Positions 13,535-24,838 are shown, numbered from the stretch's first letter. The stretch is 64,000 bases of DNA from Sipunculus nudus (GCA_026874595.1 CM049321.1:18322979-18386978); one strand, 5' to 3'. The notes: generated by a model not told the origin, from the sequence alone. Translations and numbers: made by a program.

Positions 13535-13735
13535 CTTTTTTTGTTTGCTTCCTACAAATTTTTTTTGCTTCCTAATTTTTTTTTGCTTCCTAATTTTTTT
13601 TTTGCTTCCTAAAAATTTTTTTTTTGCTTCCATAAATTTTATTTTGCTTCCTTTAATTTTATTTGGGCTTCCTGAAATTTTTTTTTTTGCTTCCTAAATT
13701 TTTTTTTTTGCTTCCTATTTTTTTTTATTTAAACA
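13535..13735 (+). repeat. GCTTCCTAAATTTT minisatellite
   Basis: This is a tandem array of about 20-bp units, each TTGCTTCCTAAA followed by a T-rich spacer of variable length. It is the subterminal array of the truncated fold-back element. The reading frames across it are low-complexity (FFFLLPNFF) and not genes. Confidence 0.85.
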
Positions 13736-13918
13736 TTTATCCCCAAGAAACTTTCAGATTTCCCCATTGTCTCTTCGTTAAGGCCCCCATCCCAATTGAA
13801 AGACATGAATTGATTTCCCTTCATATGCGCATATACCAAACAAGATCCAACTGAATTACATTCACATATTCAAACAACTGACATTTCGTATTCATAATTA
13901 TATTTCAGTTTAACATAT

Positions 13919-13925
13919 GTATATA

Positions 13926-14005
<80 letters not shown>
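13919..14005. repeat. (TA)n microsatellite
   Basis: About 85 bp of TA dinucleotides with a few CT interruptions. Confidence 0.95.
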
Positions 14006-14009
<4 letters not shown>

Positions 14010-14850
14010 ATAGTGTATGAAAAGTTAGGAGGTAATGTTTCATGGAGGTCAGTTTCACCGTTTTAACTAAGCTATGTCATTTCCAAATAATATCTACAAG
14101 AAGAAAGCATTGCTATTTTACTATATTGCGTAGGATTCTATTTAAATTCTTGCAAGTATAATTAACTTCTCATTTCGAATTTATGGCCCTGAAAATAGTA
14201 AAAGAGCAACTATATCCCCATATAGTTTTGAGCTAGTTGGCACCACCATAATCATGAGCTTCGCTCTTCCGTTCATTATGTCTTCGATGTTCCATTCTCA
14301 AGGTCTTCGACCATTATACCTATGCATGAGAGCTATTGATGTACATGTAGCTTGTCCTAAACTTTGGAGTGAATAACCGCAGTACTTGCAATCACAATCG
14401 AGTCTGTCAGCTTTTAAATCTCATCTGAAAACTCATTTGTGTATTCAATGACCTTCTGTGATACGAATTCCCTTGAAACGTTTTTACTGTTTTAAACTTA
14501 ATTTTGTAACTTTAGTTTTTTTTTCATCGTAAAGTTAACCATTTGTCACCTTTAAGTCATGAATACAGCGTTTAGGGCACTATTTCTGGCTTATTATACG
14601 CTTTATAACATAATTAATATTAATAGTTTTATTATTATGATTATTATTATTACATTTATTATTATTATTATGATTATTTTTATCATTATTTAGCATAAAA
14701 ATATCTACATTACGACAATTTAAATCTACCAGTGAACAGATGCTCAAGGGACCATCTCTCAGTCTGTAACTACTGTATATGAAACAAAAAGCTGTATTAA
14801 AATATTTTTATATATAACAATTTCCAAATTCTGTAAAAACTAGCTAGTAA
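14010..14850. other. Anonymous DNA with ATT repeats
   Basis: There is no gene. An imperfect (ATT/ATG)n tract lies at about 14630-14695. Confidence 0.6.
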
Positions 14851-14964
14851 TTTCTTGCTTGCATAAGCTGTTGGATGCAACATCCCATCGTGCTCCTACT
14901 TTAGGATACTTCCGATTCCGACATCTGAACGAACCGTTTAATGAAATCTGGAAGTACAGAATTG

Positions 14965-14978
14965 GGGGGGGGGGGGTC
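14965..14978 (+). repeat. Poly-G tract
   Basis: A G-only run of about 14 bp interrupts the RNase H region of the retroelement relic. The second copy has only a few G there. Confidence 0.85.
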
Positions 14979-15039
14979 ATCCAGCTCAGCTTTAAGCAAG
15001 TTGTGCGCATTCTCATGGACCTTTTTCGCGTCCAACTTG

Positions 15040-15745
15040 TTAGGCTGTCCTTAGCAGAACTGCTATTTCAGCATAGTTCGATATGAACTTCCGGTAATAA
15101 CCACAACGACCTAAGAATGCTAACAAGGCTTTCTTGGTTCTGGGTCTTTCTGTCCTCTGGTTTTTCTTAAGGAGCGATGGGTTGGAGCCAATAATCAGGT
15201 GCCAACAAAATAGCGATAACAAAGGAATGTTTCCGCTGGTTTAGCCGAAAGGTTCGTACGTTCGAGCCAGGCTAGCATTTCTCTGAGTGTTCTCACATGT
15301 TCGACCCACGATTCTGCACGTATTAGCACGTCATCGATGTAACAGATCATGTTCGGCATGTCGCAGAACCATTACCACATCATGCTGGTAAAAACGCCCC
15401 TGCCGTCACTAATCCGAAAGGCATTACCCTAAATTGGTAATGTCCGTCAGGCGTTATGAATGCCGTTATGTCTCTAGATTACTCCGACATCGGAATCGGC
15501 CAGTACCCTTTCGCCAGATCGATCTTCGTAAAAAAAGGGCTTTAGGCAATTTTGGTGCATAGTGTTTTCGGTTCCGGCATCGGATCTGGATCGAATACGA
15601 CCGACTAGTTTAACCTATGGTAATCCATCACGAACCTAATCTTTCCGCAGCATAATACAGGTTGACGCAAGACTCGACTCCGACTTCTCATTTTTGCCAA
15701 ATTCTAACATCTCGTGTATCTGGATCGCATGGTCTCTCTCAACTA
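15040..15745 (-). pseudogene. Retrotransposon reverse transcriptase (broken)
   Basis: In order on the minus strand are EKSESSLAST, a TKIDLAKGYWPIPMSE block, DGHYQFRVMPFGLVTAGAF, the catalytic CYIDDVLIRAESW with YIDD intact, and the thumb/connection sequence KALLAFLGRCGYYRKFISNY. Several frame changes and stops separate these blocks. This is the normal Ty3/gypsy RT motif order. The copy at 19.6-19.9 kb is the same family, with near-identical MPFGLVTAGA. Confidence 0.85.
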
Positions 15746-16109
15746 AAAAAAAAACCACGAAACTGTTTTGAATTCACGGGTGTATCGGCTGTGAGTCAAA
15801 TGTTACATTATATGATAACCGAGAGTTTTGGGTCATCTGTTAAAACTTCCCTATCATTGTTCAACAGATCGTGGATCTCACGCCATGGTCGCTTGCCTAG
15901 CTAGGCATTAACTTGTACGTCACTTTCAGTTTGGCGGTGCGCGGTAAAAGGTAATAGCACGTGGGAGGTTTTGTCTACTCCCTCAAGGTTTAGTTATCCG
16001 ACTAATAGATATTCGGTATCTTAATCCGGAATACCCTGTCCTCGTACGGATTCGTTCGTGCTCAAGAAGACCGCAGCTATACATGCCGAGGATCATTCCT
16101 AGTCTGATA

Positions 16110-16285
16110 CTGTTTTAACATGATTACATGAAAGATTTTTACCTTGTTTTCGACCTTGATCCGATAGTCTAGGTCACAAACTTTGCCTACAACGCTGTAG
16201 GGGCCCTTCCACTAGACAAGTAGTTACTTCGTTCCGTCGGGAGGAGCAAAAATACCTCGTCCCCGGTCTCAAATATGCGGGTGTG
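16110..16285 (-). pseudogene. Integrase C-terminal GPY/F-like module (broken)
   Basis: The minus-strand frame contains WKGPYSVVGKVCDLDYRIKV followed by FHVIMLKQYQ. This matches the known layout of the GPY/F module at the end of Ty3/gypsy integrases. Stops interrupt the residues before WKGPY. The module places the end of integrase here, directly upstream of the reverse transcriptase. Confidence 0.7.
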
Positions 16286-16509
16286 TTTAGCTTACATCAT
16301 TAAGCTGCTTGTATCTATCCGCGGATTAGCTCAATGCTTCCCGAGCTAACGCACACGTATCGCTCAACTTGTACTGGAGATCGAGAACATACTGGTACTT
16401 AGTCTTGGTTTCTGCACTCGCATCGCGTTTGGTCCACAGATCGCGTAGAATGGGCATGGGACCTCTCACAACTCGGCCGTAAAGCAACTGACAGAGAGAA
16501 ACCAGTGCT

Positions 16510-16835
16510 CTAATGCGGCTTCTCTTTATACGCAGTAATCACCACGCTTAAATTCTGATACCAATCCGCGCACACCCGTGTTAACATGAGTTTAAACGTA
16601 TCGTTGAATCTCTCCACCATCCCGTTACACATCGGGTGATATGGTGTGGTAGTTAGCTGTTTTACAGATAATACACGGCTAACTTTTCTCATGAGGTCAG
16701 ATGTAAACTGACTCCCATAGTCGGTGAGTACTTCTCCGATACTCGCGCATGGACGTCGACTAACGCGTCGGCTACGGTCGCCTTGTCTGTGTTCCATAAG
16801 GCAACTGCCTGCCGTTCCAGTTTTGCTAGAAGGCT
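16510..16835 (-). pseudogene. Retrotransposon integrase core (broken)
   Basis: The minus-strand translation contains VLTDYGSQFTSDLM and GMVERFNDTFKLML. These supply the second aspartate and the glutamate of the D,D,E integrase triad. The first aspartate is not in the preserved part. Upstream, residues resembling VALWNTDKATVADALVDV lie in another frame, so a frameshift separates the two pieces. The family is Ty3/gypsy-like integrase, acting on retroelement cDNA. This copy cannot encode an active enzyme. Confidence 0.8.
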
Positions 16836-16839
16836 CCCT

Positions 16840-19115
16840 CGCTTTAGCTTTTAAGATAAATTTTTACTTTCTTTTCTATCAATAATCCAACACCAAGACT
16901 GAAGAAACTCTTGACAGTTTCTTGTGTGTTCTGGATCATTAATATTTGTTCATTAGTATGTTACCCTTTAACCACCAAAAAGCCGGTAATCCGTTCAGAA
17001 GTTTCATGGCCAAGCACCTACATATATGTATACTTTGTTACTCCGGCAGTATTCAGGTCAGAACCGCTGCTTTTGAATCTAACTAGCATTGAATATTGAG
17101 AATGCAAAAGGTATGACAGTTATTTATTATATTAAAATAATTGATGTGATTGAATAACTTTAAATCAACAATATTTTTCCACATCTCTATTATTGATTGG
17201 TTCACTGATGATGAATAGAAACATGGACACAGGGTTATTTATATAATATTATGTTTATGCATTAAACTAGAAACGTTCGTAAAAACATCATTACACACAA
17301 GCATTGGACATCCGTTTTAGACAGCGGCGTAAACAAGCGGATATAACCTCACCAATTGTTATGTTTAAATGAAGTATTAGGCAAGATATTTCATTTAGCG
17401 TCAACACATCTTCAAGGATTGAAGATACAACTGATTTATCATTATGAATATATAATAATAACATTAATTATTAAATTTTGTATCAAGTGATGCAGTGTGG
17501 TTGAAAAGTATACAGATGTACGATTAATGATCACAATATGATGACCGGTCGTGTAAAAACGGTTTAGCAGTGGGTGTCACTGGTGTTGTACTATTATGAT
17601 GAATAAATGCATTGCAATATTAGTTAATAAATTTGTTTAAAGATACAGCGAGATTCGTTCATGAACTGTTCTCTTCATGAAGCTTCCTGGACCGGGCTCA
17701 AACTATTGGTTTTCATTAAATTAAGACCATTAATATTAAGTCCTTTTAGATTTTTAAAGACTAAACAGATTCATTTACCGTGATGCAGTTTGAGTACAGA
17801 TGATGTAATGAGTAATAATGTTTCGGTCGATAAGTTCGAGGAAGTAAAACATGACTTTTTGTTATGCTATAAAAGCTGTGTTCATTTAACGTACAATCAA
17901 ATGAGCTCGTGGTAATCCCATTCATAAGGGTTACCATGCAACGTATGAGATGCGGGAACCACTTTAAATTCAATGAGATGATCAGTTGAAGTCGTAAATG
18001 TAGCAATTACCAGCAGAGATATTTATTGCAGTATTGTAGTAAAATGAATCAGAAGTGTCTCGTACTACTAAGTTTAAATGTTTCCTCTCTTTCCAGCAGA
18101 CACTACTTTTACTGTACAGAAGAGGAGACAGAACCGGGACAGGGGTCATCTTCATTTCATAACATCTCGGAACCACAAATATTTTAAAAGAAATTTCTCT
18201 TACAGTTCTGGCCAAGCGAGAGTGTACTATATTGCCGTTTAACGTTGTGTGCGTTGCCACCAAATATTGATAAAATAAAAGATAGATTTATGTAATCGTA
18301 CTTTGGCGGAAATTTTTTTTGCGAAAGAACACTTCTCTTCGAAAATATCATAATTAACATTCAGCGTAAGATCAGTGTTACGTAACATCTATGCCCAGCC
18401 TTCGTCATGTTACACCTGAAAAGCCTTTAGGCTTTAAAACAGTAAAAAGTGTAGATGGACGTGTTCCTAGAATCCGGTATGGCAAATTTTGTATTTTTAA
18501 TTTATTTCTTACTAGCTTGGCATATAAACATAATACTAGGCGATAATCAATTTTCTTAATGTACGCATTTTCTCGCAAAAATAAATAATTTTTTTAACCC
18601 TACATGGTGTAAATCGAAAGAGAAAGCTATGCGTTTTGATGAAAGGTAAGGAACATTATTGCCTATTTCCGTCGAAAATAAATTGTACTCCCTATACTCC
18701 CTACTTGAATAGGTAATACAATAACCAATTCACAGTTCTCTGATGACATCACTCCCCCCCCCCCCCTTGACGCAGTTTCGAACCATTACAAGCTATTTGG
18801 ACACATATGATAATGAACAGTTACAAGTTATATGAAACATTATACAACTCATATCTATATACACTGTTTGTCTTTACAAATATCCATAATATCCAATCCT
18901 TTTCAACACACTGGAAATTTGCTTAAAAATCTGGCCCATAATCTATCTTACCAGAGACAGCTTATATCTCAAGTCTAAACTTTTGTAACACTTAAGCCCG
19001 TCTCATTCATCTCTGGTTTACGCACATGGTTTTGCAGTTAAACATGAGTACATCTCAAGTTTCTGAACTGCCTAAACAACTGCCAAACACTCTCTCAATG
19101 GTAGAGTTTAATTCT
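16840..19115. other. Anonymous DNA between retroelement fragments
   Basis: No gene is recognised. Minus-strand open frames at 17761-18263 show no domain I know. A C14 run lies near 18754-18768. Confidence 0.5.
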
Positions 19116-19119
19116 TTCT

Positions 19120-19925
19120 CTAGCCAGTAATTTTCTGCTAGCATAAGATATCGGATGCATTATCCCATTGTGTTCCTGCATAAGGATACTTCAAATTACG
19201 ACGGCCGACTCGTCGGATTTAACGTAGAACCGTTTAGTGAATTCTGGCAATCTCAGAATTGGGGGATCAACCAGCTTAGCTTTTTGTGATTTGTACGCAT
19301 TCCCATGGACCTCATTCAAATCCAATTCGGTAGACTGTCCTTTACGCGTAAGGTCCGTTAGCGGAACCGCTATCTCAGCATAGTTCGGCACGAACTTCCG
19401 TTAACAACTGGAAGCAAAGCTAGCAAAGCTTTCTTTGTTTTCGGACTTTCTATTATGGATTTTCTTAAGGAGCGACGGGTTTGTAGCTAAGTATCCGGTG
19501 CCCGCGAGGTGGCTAAAAAAATCGAGTCTGCAAAAACCTACGAATGTTTTCGCTGGATAAGCCGCAGGGTTGGCTCGCTCTTATCTGAGTGTTCTTACAT
19601 GCTCGTCCCACGATTCCGCGTATACTAACACATCGTCTATGTAGAAGAACACGTTCGGCATGTCGCAGAAAAACTTCCGCATCATGCGGGTAAATACTGC
19701 CCCTGCTGTCACTAATCCGAATGGCATTATCCTGAACTGGTAATGTCCATCGGGCATTAGGAATGCCGTTTTGTCTCTAGATTCCACTGACATCAGAATC
19801 TACCAGTAGCCTTTTGTCAGATCAATCTTGGTAAAGTATCGGCTTTTGGCTACTTCAGTGAATAATGTTTCCGGCTCCGGCATCGGTTCAGGATCGAATA
19901 CGACCGACTGGTTCAAATTATTTGT
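19120..19925 (-). mobile_element. Second gypsy-type pol fragment (RT to RNase H)
   Basis: Minus-strand blocks are DGHYQFRIMPFGLVTAGAVF and NVFFYIDDVLVYAESW (YIDD catalytic motif), then, after a frame break, NYAEIAVPLTDLTRKGQSTE and FYVKSDESAVVI at the start of RNase H. It aligns nucleotide-for-nucleotide with the 14855-15610 part of the first copy. The similarity stops near 19925, so integrase is absent. It is truncated and frameshifted. Copy 2 keeps longer open stretches than copy 1. Confidence 0.8.
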
Positions 19926-20167
19926 CTGGCTCTTTTCCTTTTCTTTTTATTTTGTTTTTATTCATTGCTTGCTTTTTTGTTATGTATGGAATTCGTTCCT
20001 GGTATCCCACCTTCTCTAAATCTGAATTATAGTCTTTAGCAGAATATTTTCTGGCTAGATGATAGCTTAAAAATTCTTTTGCTAGTTGCATTTGGGATTT
20101 TTTTTATGATGGAGAGCTTGTTTATGTAGACTTGCACATCGTTGTTTTCTGCTCGGTTTATGTTCTC

Positions 20168-20221
20168 CCGCTACCCACTCATGTTGGACATTCAATAGAG
20201 TCCCGCGAATAGTTCTTTGCA
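20168..20221 (+). repeat. 54-bp exact direct repeat, copy A
   Basis: The 54 bases starting CCGCTACCCACTCATGTTGG recur without mismatch at 20937-20990. Perfect identity in otherwise diverged DNA points to a recent duplication or insertion. Confidence 0.9.
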
Positions 20222-20611
20222 TTGTCATTATTGCCTGGTTCCTGTACGTCGCAGAGGGCCACATATTTAAGAAATATTGAGGCAATTTCTTCTGTTTTGT
20301 TTTTAAATTTTCCAAGTCTTGTGATTTGTTTTTATTTGATTGAGATTTGGTAAGTGAAATTAATATGCCATGTTACAAAATAGGGTTTTGTAGTTTCTTG
20401 ATGTGTGTACATAAGTAATTGGTTATATGGTTAGTCTCAAAGACTTTTTTTCGAAATATCTTATTGCATTTAATTATTTCCCTGGAACAAAGCAGTAATT
20501 TGTTTGATAGATAATAAACTAATGTTACATTACATTTCCCATTATATATCTTTCTTAAATCGTCTTGTATTTTTGCTCACACAACTGCAAACATTATATA
20601 ACTGGAAAAAA

Positions 20612-21470
20612 CAGGGTTAAAGGGTTAAACTTACTTTTTCCTTGAATTAAGCGATATTCTATCTTAGGCTAGTTAAAAGCACTCAACAAATAGATCCCCA
20701 GTGACATTTTAAGCGTTCACATTCCATTCCTCGAACAACCACTAGTCCAAGCGCCTACAGACGATATTAATCTTTCGTCGGCACCGAGATGAACAGGGCT
20801 GCATCCGTGCGATCTTACAAGGCTAGATGGCCCTGGACTGTTCTTCATCGACCATTGCCAGTAACACCACTGACGACCTAAGCGCCCTCCTAAATTCATA
20901 AATCATTTGAAATAATTGTTCCCGCTCCAAGAATCACCGCTACCCACTCATGTTGGACATTCAATAGAGTCCCGCGAATAGTTCTTTGCACTTGCCCTAC
21001 CAGGCCTAGCCGTTGATTAAGGTCTTACCCGGGATGACGCACAAGTGATACGTTCGGTTACATGTGCCCTTCGTTACGACCGAACCGTCTTCTCGAAATG
21101 GTCTAAATACATTCCGCATATAATTACCTTAAAGATTTACATTACAGTTCATGCATAATCAACAATCTTCATATGCCGAATACACGTAAAATATAGTTAT
21201 CCTGTCACAACATGACAATGGGAGAAATAAGCGTCTCATGTAAAGATGACAGAGACTGCACTTCGATTATTGATTTAGCAATTATATTTCGGATATGTGT
21301 GACTGAAGAAGTTTTGTGTTGGCCTCAACTCACGACAATTACTTTTAATATGGTTAATCCCCGGTATCTGCATGTCAGTACCTCACTAGACCGCCAGGAG
21401 AGTTGGCGTTTCTCTGATTTGTGTGGGTTTTTTTTTATCATGCTTTAAGTCAAAGCTAAAGATGATAGAT
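20612..21470 (+). repeat. Duplicated segment upstream of CTLD gene 1
   Basis: Ordered words such as GGGTTAAAGGGTTAAAC, CATATAATTACCTT, GTGTTGGCCTCAACT and a CTGCATGTCA(T/G) block match 54355-55240 in the same order and orientation, with substantial divergence. Both segments lie upstream of plus-strand CTLD-receptor copies. This supports duplication of a unit larger than the gene. Confidence 0.55.
20937..20990 (+). repeat. 54-bp exact direct repeat, copy B
   Basis: This is an exact copy of 20168-20221, lying 769 bp downstream. It sits inside the segment that resembles 54.4-55.2 kb but is not evident in that counterpart, so it probably entered after the segment was duplicated. Confidence 0.9.
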
Positions 21471-21974
21471 CCACCTTGGCTTTTGTAGCTTTTTTTAATG
21501 TACTGGCTTTTCAAACATAGCCCAGGTGTTTCTGGAATGGTTTCATTAATCAGTTATGGATAGCTTATTCATTTTGAGCATATATAATTTATCATATACA
21601 ATAAGTGTGCAGAAACATATCACATATCACACCGTAAAGCAAGACGGGCAGAGACCATTAAATTAGTTATAAATACACCCTTTGAACGTAGTATCTCCCT
21701 ATTTACCGAAAAAATCGGGGAAACAATGATACTCGAGTGGTTATAATGATGCTGCAGGACCATACAAGTAATCATGGTTCTCTACATGATAATAAAATAA
21801 GAAAGTTTAAGCATCTCTCGAACCGACCCTTATGTTAAAATAAAACAATATAACTGTTTATAATTTCAACGATGTGATGTAATGGAGTGCCCATTATCTA
21901 TCAACTACAATGGGCACAATTTTTGTACACGAATGTGACAGACCAAACTCTCTAGTTTTTAAATACTTAAGATG

Positions 21975-21975
<1 letters not shown>

Positions 21976-22037
<62 letters not shown>
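21976..22037. repeat. (TA)n microsatellite
   Basis: About 60 bp of TA followed by CA/TA-mixed sequence to 22080. Confidence 0.95.
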
Positions 22038-22045
<8 letters not shown>

Positions 22046-22095
22046 ATACATATATATATACATATATATATACATACACAGAGAAAGAGGTGTGA

Positions 22096-22228
22096 TTAGC
22101 CATGCTGGTTCATTGTACATTTATACGGAATATGAATACACAGAAAGATCGGTTCACTGCCGAATTGAATCTTACACATGTCCATACGATTGCCAGTCGC
22201 CTGCTCGATCCACTGAGTTACAGCAGGT
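22096..22228 (-). mobile_element. tRNA-like SINE copy (minus)
   Basis: Read on the minus strand, a tRNA A-box-like GTAACTCAGTGGATCGAGC is followed by GCAGTGAACCGATC and a 3' part ending AATGAACCAGCATGGCTA. The same 3' tail occurs at 53905-53960 next to a better preserved head, so this is one dispersed family. The B box is poorly preserved. Confidence 0.5.
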
Positions 22229-22306
22229 TTTCTTTGGCAATGAACCGACTTTCTTATGTATTCATTTTCCATTTCTATATACAATGAACGAACATGGCTA
22301 TTAAAA
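22229..22306 (+). mobile_element. 3' half of the same SINE family, inverted
   Basis: GCAATGAACCGACTTTC to AATGAACGAACATGGCTATT repeats the tail of the neighbouring minus-strand copy in the opposite orientation. The two form an imperfect inverted pair. Confidence 0.5.
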
Positions 22307-22380
22307 CATCTCTAAATAATATATGCCGTACAGCATTTAATGCCACCAATTCTCCCTGCTGCAAGAAAATTCCATGTGCC

Positions 22381-22382
<2 letters not shown>

Positions 22383-22430
<48 letters not shown>
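22383..22430. repeat. (TA)n microsatellite followed by G-rich tract
   Basis: About 46 bp of TA runs directly into GGGGGGGAGTGGGGGGGAGT. Confidence 0.95.
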
Positions 22431-22431
<1 letters not shown>

Positions 22432-22898
22432 GGGGGAGTGGGGGGGAGTGGGGTCTGGCGGTCATTTGGTTCTTGATCGCTTTCAGGTCGGCCTCTTCGT
22501 AAAAACGACGCAGTAATGTCCATTAATTCTGGTTTAAAAGTGGGACTTTTTGAAAGACAATATATAGTTACTAAAACAAGTGAACCGAGCAGGCAAATTC
22601 CCCCTTTTTAACGTGTGACACACTGTTATGAGCGGCATTATTCCTAAACAAAGTGATAACACAATCAATTAGCCTTAGGTTGGTTTCTTGCATCCACAGT
22701 GGCATGTGAGTGGTTTTGACCGGGTTTTGGCTTTTGTACGCCTAATTAATCTAGCAGTCCACTGCCATATTTCTTCTGATTAACAAAGAATACGTCCTTA
22801 TTATTTAATAATAAGACATGGGCAGTTATTGTTACAAAAATTATAAGAAAAAATGTTAATGTTAATTAATGGATTCAAGTAAATCAACATTGTAACCA

Positions 22899-22950
22899 AA
22901 CAAAGGTTTACAATGCCAAACAACCATGCGGAATCCCATAATATAAACAG
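22899..22950 (+). promoter_or_regulatory. Probable core promoter of CTLD receptor gene 1
   Basis: A TATAAA box lies at 22942-22947, about 80 bp before the ATG at 23027. The words AACAAAGGTTTACAA and CAACCATG just upstream recur at 58710-58740, before the TATAAA at 58754-58759 of the paralogue. Conservation between otherwise diverged non-coding DNA supports a promoter. The start site itself is not determined. Confidence 0.5.
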
Positions 22951-23026
22951 CAGACCACTGAAATGAATGTGGGTGGTTAAACTGATGTATTCCCGGCAGG
23001 ACTAGATCACACACGGCTAACACGTT

Positions 23027-23090
23027 ATGACTTTATGCTTCATTCTACTTTTACTGTGGGTATCCTGGGTTGATTGTGTTGACCACAAAG
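23027..23090 (+). CDS. CTLD receptor exon 1: signal peptide
   Basis: It encodes MTLCFILLLLWVSWVDC and four more residues, then G|GTATGG (phase 1). The ATG is the first after the TATA box. The paralogue at 58848-58911 has an exon of the same length (64 nt) with related LLVSW sequence, which supports this start. Confidence 0.8.
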
Positions 23091-24838
23091 GTATGGTATT
23101 TTGTGTATTAAAACGGTGAAATAACAACATGATACCAAATACAAACATAAACAAATACATGTACGGGCGCCTACATATCATGCAGGAACACCATTAATAA
23201 AAAAAACACATGCACAAATGATGTAAATGCATAATTATTAATTCTACATATATTAATTCGGGTCTTTTTCTTCGGCAATAAGGAATATTAAACATTTTGT
23301 AAAATAATCTATTTTTTTATTAACCTTAATTTTTCAGATATTTTTTTATTGGAAATTGTTATGCTGAGTAATATTAATATCCCATATGTTGTAACATGCC
23401 CGATGTTATTCATCCTTATAAACAGTCAGCAAAGACTATCTTGCAAGATTGTTATTAGATACATAAACTTCTTACTAAAATCCCTGAAACATTTCTTTAC
23501 AAACGCATTCACCACTCATATAAGATATATAACCTATTTTAGATACCAGGCTACTAGTCAAAGAAAATGTGACATTTAAGGATGGTGTTGCGTTTTGCCT
23601 TCAACATCTTCGGTTTCTGCCCACTCAAAATAAAGATATGATCAGGAAGATTATGAAGGACCGTGGTCTGAGATCCGCTTGGTTGGGATTAGTTTGGACT
23701 GATGATGTGACATGGAAATGGACCAATGGACATCATCTGGGTAGTGTATCCTTCCATGACATCGATATCTAACATAAAAAGTAGTAGTTGGTAATATATC
23801 AGTTTGGCATTGAAGAAATTGCATGCATTGCATCATTATTTACACAAATACCGTTATCAAAGTAATTTTGCTATTAAATTATAGAGTGTTGTACTCCTAA
23901 CACGTTTGCCAGATTATATATATAATGTATTCAAGAGTATAAACCCAAATTTTCTCTGTGAATAGCCCTGGTAGACTGGCTGTTATTCCTTATGCCAGCG
24001 TTGAAGCTAAAGTAAATAAAAGTTTAATAACATGAAAAAAAAACTAAAAATGGTTGTAACGCTTACAGATAAAAATCATACCATTTTCCGGGAGCACGTA
24101 GGCGGGATATGTGGAACCCTTAGAAACAGGGATATATACGCTACAATATGCAATGTCAAACTCCCGGGTTTTGTTTGCCAGAAAAATGGTAGGTAAAAAG
24201 AGTTTATTCCTTTTTCACTGTAAAAAGGTTATTCATTATTGTTATTTGGTTTGCTGGTAACGTTATCTTTTCGTGTCCTCTCTTCTAGAACCGCATGCTG
24301 GGAAAATGATAATGATAATGATATAATGATAATGTTGGACACGTATACAGTATACACACATAAGCTTATCTTTACATGGTTATATGTACTACAGGCGATA
24401 AGTCCTTACTTGATATTGAGAAGTTCTTTCAGATATACCATGGGGCGCTAGCTTTTCAATCTAATATACTTACATATAAAAAATAAGATGACGATGCTTT
24501 AGTGAAGGCTAACTATTTGTTTTGTTTACGAGCTTTCGTAGCATAGGGCTTCAGCAGATAGCAAGTGGAATGTGTATAAAAAGGCTGTATATATATATAT
24601 ATAACTCTGAAGAAAAACAACACTGTTAATTCACAACAGACTGTTTCACGGGATGCGACCCGATCATCAGGTGAATGTGGTTAGAATCCACATTCACCTG
24701 ATGATCGGGTCGCATCCCGTGAAACAGTCTGTTGTGAATTAACAGTGTTGTTTTTCTTCAGAGTTATACCGCTCTGGCCTAGCTTGTAGGCCATAGAGCA
24801 CTTTACATCGGAGGGTAACACTACCTTCTAACACTACC

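Larger units (their letters stand above)
12069..13735 (-). mobile_element. Truncated copy of a fold-back (TIR) element
   Basis: The left end begins TACGGTGGCTGATTTAGGAC. It continues into overlapping CGAGATCTCGAG palindromes and a short A-rich array with AGGAAGC/ACGAAGC words. The core (about 12300-13510) matches the core of the 59798-61717 element in reverse orientation, including the stretch around GTGCAAAAATTGCCACCGGT. The right side ends in a GCTTCCTAAATTTT array at 13535-13735 with no terminal repeat after it. It has no coding capacity. The missing right TIR marks this copy as truncated or decayed. Confidence 0.75.
14855..16840 (-). mobile_element. Degenerate Ty3/gypsy-type pol with integrase 5' of reverse transcriptase
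   Basis: On the minus strand the order is integrase core (16797-16510), GPY/F-like integrase tail (about 16285-16110), reverse transcriptase (about 15745-15040) and the start of RNase H (15040-14860). No LTR lies between integrase and RT. Integrase before RT is the copia-like order, known within Ty3/gypsy from Gmr1-type elements. Stops and frameshifts occur throughout, so the copy is dead. A second fragment of the same family lies at 19120-19925. LTRs, gag and protease were not recognised. Confidence 0.75.

Noticed and set aside
21894-22103. YIYIYI frames over TA arrays (also at 22.4, 26.8, 49.1, 55.3, 59.1 and 63.7 kb)
   Set aside because: These are translations of (TA)n microsatellites.
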